NCBI GenBank assembly: GCA_016648135.1
Contig: JADDOH010023026.1
Location: 106,776 to 170,775 of the forward strand
Length of the DNA: 64,000 nt
Direction: 5' to 3'
Source of the DNA: Agrypnia vestita
Lineage: Eukaryota; Arthropoda; Insecta; Trichoptera; Phryganeidae
Position numbers and translations under genes: made by a program. Positions 12,501 to 24,500 of the stretch are shown here, in pieces (the first letter of the stretch is position 1; each line of letters begins with the position of its first letter). Under the pieces are notes generated by a model. It was not told the origin of the DNA, ran no database searches, and worked only from the letters and a program-made list of their open reading frames with translations.

Positions 12501-15500
12501 CATACTTAACCTAAAATATTCTCCAACCACTTACCAATTTATTAACATTGTTTTTAGGTATCAGACGTCAAGGCCGATGGTTGCAAGCTGCAATGGGACA
12601 AACCCGAAGACGACGGCGGTGAGCCGATCGAGGGCTACGTGGTGGAGCGCATGGACACCGAGACGGGCCGTTGGGTGCCAGTCATGACCACCAAGGAACC
12701 AGAGTGCGACGTCACAGGCCTCAACGAGGGCAAAGACTACATGTTCAGGGTGAAGGCCATCAACTCTGAAGGAGAATCGGAGCCGCTGGTGACTGAAACT
12801 GCCACTACAGCCAAGAATCCATTCGGTGAGAACTGGCTTTAATTCAATACTTCATATTGTTTCCGAAATAACAATTCTGCCTGTGTAATGCAATCTGTGA
12901 AATAACTACCATTTCATCATGCTGGTTGCCCGCTGAGATATGCAGAGAGAGTGGAGAGCCATACTCTTCTTTCCTGACATACTACTGTCACCTCATCTGC
13001 ATTCATGTATCTTCTATGCGATTGTTAAGACTAACAGAACCATCTTCTATTAACTGGTAACGCCAAAACTTCTGGGGTTGTTCTCTATTTCTGTTAGTGA
13101 CACGAGTGTTGTTATCACAATTATCTATTATTGTTATCTATTGTTGTTATCATGACAAAACCACCTAATCAACCCCTTTTCACTGTGCTTAGATTTGCTT
13201 TACATTCAACTGCTTTACGTTCATTTTTCACTCCACCGTAAATGGTTTTACTACAAATAGGCATATGATCTAATTCCCCCTGTATTGTCTTCTTTTTGAT
13301 CCTCTTCGTAAATATATGAGCAATACAATCCAATATCCATTACTAAGGAAGCAATATCATTCATTAAAGCCGACGCACACCTCTTGACACAATAAAATGT
13401 ACAGGACTCCAGACTGAAGTCTTTTTGGTATTTTAGACGAACCTGAGGCACCTGGAAAGCCCGAGTTCAAGGACTGGTCCAAGAATCATGCCGAGCTCAA
13501 GTGGGACAAGCCTGCCAACGATGGTGGATCACCCATCACCGGGTACATTGTGGAGAAGAAGGACCGCGACACTGGCAAGTGGGTGAAGGCCGCAGAGGTA
13601 AGCTACTCCATTATTTATATTTGTGGTATTCCTTCTTTCTGTCTAGGGAGGAACTTTATCAGAAATTGGAAGTCCAGATATAAAGTTCTTGGTTCTTCTG
13701 AGTATTTATTGACTTGTAACAATTGATACAGATCTCGACAATTAAAATAGCAGTTTAGAGGTACCTCAAATAGTACATGTTCTCATGCCGGTTATTCTGT
13801 AAGTGGCCGCGCCCAAATGGCGCGTCCCTTTTGTATCCCATTCACTCTCCTAGACGTTAATCTAGATTCATCACAATATTAAGAGAGGAGGTAAATAAAG
13901 AATTAGGCTTCCTCATCATAGTTGATGCTCCAGGATCGTTATTTCCATTTTCTAAAGCTTTTTTACGTGCTTCACTGCACTATCGTAGCTTTAAATAAAT
14001 AAAATTTACTTGAATTAATAAGCAATATTTGTTATTTTGCATAGGTTACTGGCCCCAAGTGCGAAGCCAAGGTACCTGATCTGGTCGAAGGCAAGACCTA
14101 CCAGTTCAGAGTGAAGGCAGTGAACAAGGCGGGACCATCCAAGCCCTCAACGGCTTCAGAAAATCTTCTGGCCAAGGACCGATTCGGTAAGTTCTTGATC
14201 TACGTAGATTCAAAATTTGACCCTTTCAACCATGTTTTTTTTTCACAATTTTTGAACATATATAAGATTTTTGTAGAAAATTCATCTGGTTTTGTAATTT
14301 GCTTGAATTTCACCAAGACTACAGTATTTTATGAGATCAAATGTTGATGGTTATAGCCGCTATGTCCTTAAATGTTATGATAGGCACGAAATATTATGAT
14401 ACAATTTTTTAGTGTTATGAATAAAGGTCTTATTCATTTTTATGATCTGCGCTAAGTGGATACATAATCTGTTTAGCCAATTTAATGTAGGAAGAATGTA
14501 AATAACTAATGATAATTGTATCTTCACAGCCGCACCAAAGATTGATCGCACCAACATGCGCGACATCACCATCAAGGCTGGCCAGCACATCCGCCTGGAC
14601 ATCAAAGTCAGTGGAGAACCCGCTCCAACCAAGACATGGTAAGATCAATTTTAATAACATATTTTATAGCGTTTTACATTAGAGGCGACTACAGCGACAA
14701 TTATGTAATAAAATGCAAATTCTTCAAAGAAATGCACCACAATATTTGATGGACTTCTGCATCCCGAACAATATCACTGGAAGGCGGCTCACACTGTGGT
14801 CAGCTAAATCTAGACCTGGAGCCACCAAGTTTGCGGAACGTGCATTCAGTATTGTGGGCCCAGCTATGTGGAATCAGCTGCCACCAGTGTTGAGATCTAT
14901 GGAAAATCAGGAATATTTCAAGAAGAGCCCAAAAACTTACTTATTCGGAATGTCACGTCTGTAAAGCGCTCTTGACACCTCAAGCAAAAACGGCGCTATA
15001 TAAATCATCACAAATATAAACTTAAATTAATAACATTAACAATATCACGAAATTCACAATTTTTTTCTGTGATACAATAAGTGTCATCTCTGATAAGTTC
15101 AGCCTTATCCTGGCTATTTTTAAAATAAGTAAGTTATCAAATCTGATGTAGTAATAAAGAAGATCATTGAACATGAATTAAAATGGATGGAAAAGATTGT
15201 TCTGGTGTGAGTTATCTGGGATATTCTGCCGTGTTTCTATGACGTTTCTATTATCTGGACGATGTTTTGTATCCCATTGCAGCACCTGTCACCAGTATTG
15301 TTATGAGTGTCGATGTTTTGATTGCCGGCACCGACTAGCAATACCAAGTCGAAAACAAAGTGTGGCTGTGTTTATGTATTTCGTGGCAATATCGTGTAGA
15401 AGAAATGCATTGTCAAAGTTGTCTTGTGTTATGTATCAGTTCCATCCGTTATCGATCCACTATCTTTGCGGAATGTATGACGAGATTGGTTTTATTTGGG

Positions 15501-18500
15501 AAGCATTTATCCATTACTAATTTTTCTGTTCCAGGTTCCAGAACAAGGCTCGCCTCGAGTCCGGAGACGACCTCACCATCGACACGGAGGACCACAAGAC
15601 CAAGCTGTCTGTGGGCATCGCCTCCCGCAAGCACACCGGCACCTACGTCCTCAAGGCCGAGAACAGCTCGGGAAGGGATGAAGCGCAGATTGAAATCATC
15701 GTCTTGGATGTTCCTGGCAAACCTGAGGGACCTCTCAAGGTATACATCATTCGTAATAAACAATTTTAATTCACTTCCAATTCGGTTGGGCTTCGTCATC
15801 TTTACGACTCGGCATTCTGTGTCTGATAACAAACAATGGATACAAGGATGCCGCTTGCCGCACACCACACTTACCATTATAAACAAATGGGGTCTTGACT
15901 ATGACTATGTCGGCTTACTTTATACTAGCCGTACACACCTGTGAAAAATCACGAGAAATAATAATAACAACTTGCCTTGCGTGACCGCAAAACATATACC
16001 GTGCGCTGATTGTGTGTCACACTCTAACTATCTTAAGTTTAAATAATAGCAATTTACGGACTTTACGACAGACTGACAGACAGATAGGCAGACAACAAAA
16101 TTATTATGTTTGACTGACTATGTCGGCATCTGGCAATAAACGACAAGACACAAAGATACAAAAAATATTTTTTTGCAAAAAAATATATTTCGTAGTGTTA
16201 CATAACCGTTACTTGTTATTAAAAAAAAATTGGTTGCGTATACTTATATATGCGTGTTAGAAGTTATACTTCTTTGGCATAATTTTAAATACAGTAATCA
16301 TGCACTAAATTGCATTTTGCTTGTATAGAAAACAGAAAATGAAACAGAAGCACATAATTCTATAATTACACATTATGAATCACAATTATATTATGAAAAG
16401 TATATCATAGCTTTTGATTGGTGAGTCGTAACTCCACAGTGTGAAAAATTCTGTTGCACGATGCGCACGCATTTCGTTGCATCCTAAAATTTCTCTCACA
16501 ACGCACCTAAAGAATTAAAACATAAAAATAAATCTTCAATCCCAATGGTTTCATGCAAAAGAATGAAGATAATTTACATACTACCATATTAATTGCTTGT
16601 TCAGCTCTGTCCTTCAGTTAGCATCTTTATAAATGGTTTACTCTTGGCTCTTCTATTAAAGGTCAGTCTCTGTGTAACTGTGCTGTTGTTATCTACTTGA
16701 CAATAGATGTCGTTCAGTCTTTATCCACCGTACTACCAAAATCATATACACGCATTTTCCTCTGGCATCGTTTAGCTTACATATACTCAACGCAATACAT
16801 TTCCTTCCAGATAAGCGACATCCACAAGGAGGGCTGCACGTTGAAGTGGAACCCTCCGCTAGACGACGGCGGCGCCCCTCTGGACCACTACCTGGTGGAG
16901 AAGATGGACACCGAGACCGGAAGGTGGCTGCCGGCCTGCAAGGTCAAGGACCCCAAGGCGGAGATCGCCAACCTGGTTCCTGGGCAGGAGTACAAGTTCA
17001 GAGTGTCCGCTGTCAACAACGAGGGAGTCTCCGAGCCGTTGGACGCCGATCACGCCATTATTGCCAAGAATCCATTCGGTGAGTATTGCTTACCCAATGT
17101 AACTTGGCGTGCGGCGAATTTGGAACTAAAACCCGCCCTGCCCGCACCCGGCGGTAACCCCTCGCCCTGTCATTTAGTTCAATTTTGTATTTGGTCGGGA
17201 GCTGTGATATCTTGATTACCAATATACACTTAATTATTATGTCCAAAACATCCTAAACAGTCCAGGATGGTGCAAGAACAATTGCCAATGAAGTATTAAA
17301 GTTTTGCTACGCTGAAAAGCGAATAATGGACCGATATTACCGTCTGACAGTTTGACAGATAGAACCATTACTGCATTGTTTCTTTATGGCCGCCATTACT
17401 GTTTCTTTAGTGTTGCCTGACCAAATTTCTGTATTTAATACGACACCGGTCACCGGACATTCTGTACATTATGTATTGTGTAATAAATTTACACCCTGAC
17501 AACTTCTGTTACGCGACAGGGACGCCCTCAGTCGCACGCCAAGTTATAGTGGTATGTCTCTATTGATAATATCTGCTGCATTCTTCAATTTTTAAGCTAA
17601 TTCATTAATCTTTGTCAAGACCCATATTTTCAGTCATTGGTGGTGGCTACCCACTAGTGATGGCTCCGCTCTGTACTCACTACTGCAATGTAGTTCTACA
17701 TTACATTGAAGTGCACACTTCACACCTTTTGAAGTGTAGCGCACGCTACAAACTATACACTTCAAAGTTATTTAAAGTGCATACTTCAAATAGTACACTT
17801 CATTTCAAAGCGAACACTTCAAAGTTATCGAAAGTACGAGTACATACTTCAAATAGTACATTTTACATGTGAAATTTTTGGGAAGTTGTTGTAGATAAAT
17901 GAAGAAATTTTTGGATATCGAAACAACCCCCGCCCCCCCATGGTTTTGAAAATTTTCTTGTAGTACACTTTTGAAGAAGCACTTCTTGCAGGTCATTACA
18001 ATTTTGTAGTACTGCAATAGTACACTTCATTAATACTACAAATACTACAATTCATTAACACTACAATTTCGTAGTACTACAATTAGTTCACTTCATGTAG
18101 TTTTGAACTGGTAAAAGTGTGTATGTTGTCGTCTTCATTTTGAAATGTAGTTTTTCCCTTCGCTTACTACCCACGGCTCTTCCAGAGTTGGCACTCTCTC
18201 CCTCCGTTCTGGTACCTAAGCCACCTTAATTGAGATCTTTCTGTTCTCTCTCTGAACTCTGCTGGGTATGTTCTAAGTACATTTTCATTATTGGTTGTTT
18301 TGGCTTTAAATTGAGTAACTTGGCACTGCAAATCTGTCATATGGTAGCCTTCATTGACTGTTGTTTTTCAGACGAGCCCGGCGCGCCCGGAACTCCGGAA
18401 GTGCTGGACTGGGACAAGGACCGCGTGGACCTCAAGTGGGAGAAGCCTGCCAAGGACGGGGGCTCTCCCATCACTGGATACGTCGTGGAGAAGAGAGAGA

Positions 18501-21500
18501 AGGGAACCGGCAAGTGGATAAAGGCTCTCGAGGTACAAATATCATTTTTTAGTTACCACCAGGGAGTGCGATCCCGAGTCGGGATTGCCCTTTCGGAACC
18601 CCTCGAGATTAGAATTTCCAATCCCACGGGATCCCGAAAACATTTGTGTTTTTTTTTTTTTGTTTACAGAGCTGAATACCAATAAACGACAATGCCTTTC
18701 ATTTTTATATCAGCAATATTAATAAAATGATCATTATTAATCAATGCATTAAAGTTTTTGTAGGCGTTTTTCCAAGCATCAATCAGCCAATGTGGTAGAG
18801 TAAAAACTACTAACTAGTATTAGTTTATATTACTATGTTAGGTTGATAAAATACAGCAAATATTATTCAAAGCTATTTTCATTATTTGAATGTGACATGA
18901 ACATAAGTTTTAAGTACTTTCTAAAAGCTCTATAGACATACACAATTAAATATACAAAACATAAAAAATGTTGATCAATCCCGATAATCTCGTTCAATTT
19001 TTCGTTTCGGGATTGATCTTGTAAAATGCCCGATCTCGCGGGATCCAGATTGCATTCCCTAGTTACCACACCGTTTTGAAATATCTTTATAGCGTATTAT
19101 GCTGCTTACTATAAAGTATTTGCCCAGTGTCAATAACCTTTATCCCAAGGCCGATAGTATCCACTTCAATTCGATTCCAAACGCTGCACAATTTTACATT
19201 TGAAATACGCATAATCTACATGCTGTATATGTGCTTAAAGATCAGTGGTTAATGCCCCTCCACCGGGTGCATTCAGTGTGTCCATCTCGCTATATGTATT
19301 GAGGATACTATGCAGTAGAACCTCGTTAATTAGTAATTCAAGGGACCCAAAAAAAAAACAATAGGCATGATGACAGTATTAAAGAATAAGTGATTTTAGA
19401 GAAGAAAATATTTTGAAAGTATTCAAAAAAATGATCCAGTTTTAATATACACATTGAGATTAATAAGATTTTCAATAAAATAAAAGTATGAAATTGTGCA
19501 ATCCGTCACTTTAACTGAAACACCGGTCAGAGCAAATGACGTCACGCCTCAGTACCCATCACCGTGTCTTTGAACTGTTGCCATAGACACAATGCAATGT
19601 TTACTGAGGCGTGACGTCAAGTAGACAAAATGACAGCTACGGGCGTTTTTGCCCGAAATTAAAAATATGTAGATGAAAATGCAATTATTTGCGTAAAAAC
19701 TTAGTTTATTACTGAAATAATGTTATTTTCGTTAATAGTAGACGTGTACCTACAACATAGAATGTTATTTCAAAATCTGTCATCATGCCTATTCGAATTA
19801 TGTGGAACCCCGTTAATTCGAAATTTAAGATATGATACCAAAAAAAAAGCGATTGCAAAATTTGTCAAAAATCGTAAAACTCATGAAAAAAACCCATTAA
19901 TTGTGAAAAACGTCTGCATTTTTTGCATTATTCAAGAAATCATTTAAAATACGCAATATTATTACGTTAATACAAAGATCGCGACATTTCTGTTATTAAA
20001 GTACCCGATATTGGCATATTTGTTGTTATTTGTGAAAAATCTAAATATTGTTAATTTTTTTAAATTTCAAATTATGTCAACTAAAATGTATGGACGCAAG
20101 GGTCTAAAAATTATTTCGAATTACAAATTAACGGGGTATTCGAATTATAAAGGTGTCGAATTATATTATGAAATTAACACTAATAGGGACTCATGGGTTT
20201 GAAAAATTTCAAATTGTGGCGAATTTAGAAATATCGGCGTTTGAATTAATGGGTTAATTAACCATCAAATCAAATAATATTTGAAGAATACACTGACCAT
20301 GGCGAGAATGGCCGAAATATGTTCTGTTCTGTTCGAAATTGACGATTCAAGAGTTGTCTAATAAACTAAACTGTCCCTGATCAACAGCTTCACACAGAAA
20401 CGTACGAGAAAATTTGGTTAGGTCTGGAAAAATCATGATCTTAAAAGTGAGATAAAGATTTTCCAATAATCTTATGTTTTTATCTAATCTTTAAACAAAT
20501 GATCCCATATATAATCAGTTAATCATTATTGAACTCTTTTTATATTTAAGGTTGGGCCTGACGACAATGACAAGGTCACAGTCCCGAACCTGGAGGAAGG
20601 TCTGGAGTACGAGTTCCGAGTGAAGGCTGTCAATGCAGCTGGACCCGGAGAGCCTAGCGAGGCTTCCAAGGGAGTCGTCACCAAACCAAGAAAACGTAAG
20701 TTTACGTCTACTTTTTAATGCTTTTTTTAATAAAATTATTTTTAAATCAGACACCCTGAAGAGGAATCTGAACAGATGTGGGATGTATCCTGAAGATAGG
20801 GAAATCCTGACCCATGACCGGGCGCAGTGGCGTCAAAAAGTACACTGCGCCCGGTGTAATTTGCGAGAAAATAAAGACGAGGAAGATCCATCTCTCAGAA
20901 CTCGCCTACCACCGTGTGCACGTGTACATATTGTGTAAAGGTGCGCAATTCGCAAAAGAAAAAAGAAAACAATATCGCAAAATTCAATCATGCACGTTAG
21001 AATGAAGTTGTGTAATAAACAACCGGGAGACAGTAGGGATGAAAAAGATATAACATATTTTAAGAGGAAGCTACAAAAATGTGTGATGCTTGCATTTGAA
21101 TGAAAATTATATGTAATTCTATTTATATTAGGAAATATAACTTCTTGTAGCACTCGAAGAATAAATTTAAAAAAAATATATGACCGAAATCATCCTCATA
21201 ATGAAGGATCGCTGAAGAGAAGAAGGCTTATTTTTTAGAGACATGTAGTTTCTAGTTGAAAGCAACCTCCACTGTTTCTCTAATGCCTTTGAGTAGATTC
21301 TGCTAGATGGCGCCTGCAATCTGCATGAAGTTTCTAATATCTTCGATGTTTTATCTTTTCAGTGGCGCCCAAGATTGACCGACGCACCCTGCGCAACATC
21401 AGAGTCAAGGAAGGCGAGCCCTTCATGCTGGACGTCAAGGTCAGCGGTGAGCCGGAACCAGACTGCGATTGGACCCTCAACGGCAAGAGTGTCACCACCT

Positions 21501-24500
21501 CTTCTAGCCTCAAGAGTAAGAAATCATCATTTAGTTTTTTCCAGTAGACTTCGTATGAGAATATTAAATGTACTAAACTAGCCAGTATACTCGTATTAGG
21601 TAAAAAGTTTTAATTTCGAGAACTCTTAGAGGACCTTTTAAAATTTCACAAAGCTTCTAGAACAATTCATATTTGATAACACCTCCTTCTAATATTGCTG
21701 CTAGTAAAAGATACTCCTAGTATCCCTTTACTAGGAGTAAAGGGATAACTAGGAGTATCTTTAGGGATACTAGGACACAGTATAGTATCTAAAAGATACT
21801 ATGCTGTGTCCTCCATGGATCTGCATATTGACAGTGCCTATATAAACTCGGACATCTACCAAAAATAAATTTTTGATAATTAAATAAAACGCAACTTGGT
21901 ATGCACATCCAAATATATATGTATAACCAAAAAAGATGAATAAACACCTCTACAAGTTTCGGGAACGAAGTTCCCTTCCTCAGGAGGATACAATGTATAC
22001 AAAAATTAAATGATCTTTATATAGTAAAACATTATATATAAAATAAATATTTAGTGATGTACACCAAAACATGTTTTATTTAATTATTAAATATGTCACC
22101 ACAAAGTTATAAATCGTTTATTGAAGAAATAAATTTTTGACTTATTTGTACCAATACAAATAAAAAAAACCTTCTTCACAATACAAAATTTAAAATAAAA
22201 ATATCCTACTTTTTAAAAAAAGACAAAATGGAGAAATATGCTAATTTGTTATGTAAAGCTTAACTTCATACAACTCTCCTGTGTGTGTCTATGTTTACGT
22301 AGTGACCGTCGATATGTTACCTGCTTTGAAAATATATGCCTAGTTAGCCTTTTACTCTACTGTTAGAACTTTTCATCTCGCCAGGTATACTGGATTATCT
22401 AAAACATAAGTACGACCTAGCCCGTGTTTGTCGTTTCTTATTTGTGTCTCTAACTCCCCCTTCGGGCTACATTTCTGTGAAAAGATACCTTTGAAAAGGC
22501 CCTTACTGCACCCTTAGAATCATTGATCTCGCCAGGTAAATAACTTGCGTTTATTGGGTATCTTATTAATGTCAAATAATTATGATTTTCAGTTATTAAC
22601 ATCCCTCACATGACCAAGTACCACAGCGACAATCCCAAGAGGAAAGAGTCCGGAATGTACAAGATCACGGCTGTCAACAAGTACGGACAGGACACTGCCG
22701 AGGTGGAAATCATCATCACATGTAAGTTCTACACATTCTTTGTCCTCGCAACCCAACGTTAACATTGACGAACCATGATTGCATCCACTATGGAAGATAA
22801 ATCAGTTAAAAATGTAATTTGAATGTCATTAATTGTGATGTTCCGTCATACTGTCAAGGAAGGAACTTTGTCGGGAATTGGAAGTCCTGATTGAATGTCC
22901 TAATTCTTCTAAGTTATTATTGTCTCGTAATAAATTATACTGAATCGGGACGATACAATACGCGGTTTAAAGGTAGCTCTAAAAGTATGTGCTCTCGTGC
23001 CGGTTATTTTCCAAGTGGGCTTATCCCTATGGCGCGTTCCTTTTTAACCCCATTCACTCTATCTCCATCTCCCGTCTCTTTCATTTGTTTCAATAGACGT
23101 TCATCTAAATACATTACAGTAATGTATGAAATAATATTACTTCTCACATTATTTAGATAATGTTAAAGTTAACATCATCTGGAAGTTATAAAGCATAGAA
23201 CTTATCCGAGAAATCTCTATTAATGAGTGCTCTTACAAATTGCACTTATTTAGGTTAGGTTAAGCAGGATATTGAATACGTAAAACCTAAAAGCAATTTT
23301 TGAAATGAAATTTTATGGCAAAGTCCAATTTGTATGGGAGTTTGTGTAAATCCATTTTATGTCAGTTTTTTCTTACGTTGATTTTGTCTTCAGTATTGTT
23401 TATGGTTTTTTTCAATATGTGATTAATAAATAAATCACTGCTACAAAAATCAATTTAAAAATTCTAATTCATTTTAAGCTGTTGGGCTTTTGAGGATGTA
23501 AAAATCCAATAACGCCAATATTCAAAACACCAACTAACACTGTTATGCATTATTCAAACCAACAGCCAAGCCCGACAAGCCTGAAGGACCGCTGGAAGTG
23601 TCCGACATCCACAAGGAGGGATGCACCCTCAAGTGGAACAAGCCAAAGGACGACGGCGGTGAACCCATCGAAGGCTACCTCGTGGAGAAGTTCGATCCGG
23701 AGACCGGATCTTGGATTCCTGTAGGAAAGACGCTGGGCAACGTTCCTGAAATGAGGGTTAGTAAAAAACTATAATTCATAATGCCATATTTTTATTTGGA
23801 ATACCCAACTCAATGTCTAGGCAGGCTGTTGGGGTCGGCTCTTCTTGTTCTCTCTTTTACGGTTCTGGGCATGGCTTTAATCCAGGCCGTTTCTCCGAAG
23901 GATTTTGAAGCATTGAGTCATCCAGGAGTTCTTTGATTTTCCTCTGGATGACTGTCGATGGAGCTCCATAGACGTTGCCTGCTTCACCGTGTGGTCGGGT
24001 GGTCTTCGTCTTATGTGCCCGGAATACCTATATTATCAAATATATTTAATAAAGAGCCAAACAGCACTGACGTTGCATAAAAAATTATGGAGTTTTGGAA
24101 ACAAAAGTAAAAGATTTTCCACCCTATTCTCTGTATAAGGAGATTATAGTGGTGATGGCTCCCAACAATTGCGCACAAGGCAACTGCGCACCCAAGCAAC
24201 TGGGTGTAAGACTAAAGCGCCTAGTACAAACTAAAAATTAAAGGTAGTGAAAAAACAGATACTTTTTTCACCTAACCTAACCTATTGTCCATTAAAAACG
24301 CTGTTAATTTTAGGATGACCTACATCATTAAACGACGCTATAAAAATAGACAAATTTATTATTATTATCATTATCAAATGAAAGGGGAGAAAATTTTCAT
24401 GTTAGAATTATTAACCTTAGCTTTTTTTTTTAATAAAAATAACCATTTTTAAGTTAAGCTAACTGCCTGGAAAAGAGGGCTTACTTGCTAATCCGGAACC

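Noticed and set aside
15197..15520. Cys-rich open frame before exon 13
   Set aside because: No recognisable domain, no splice or start context, and not linked in frame with neighbours. At most part of an old repeat.
23252..24292. TTAGGTTAGGTT at about 23252 and CCTAACCTAACCT at about 24268 as telomere-type repeats or a terminal inverted repeat
   Set aside because: Only two or three units each, and a projectin exon (23566-23756) with intact splicing lies between them, so they do not bound an element.
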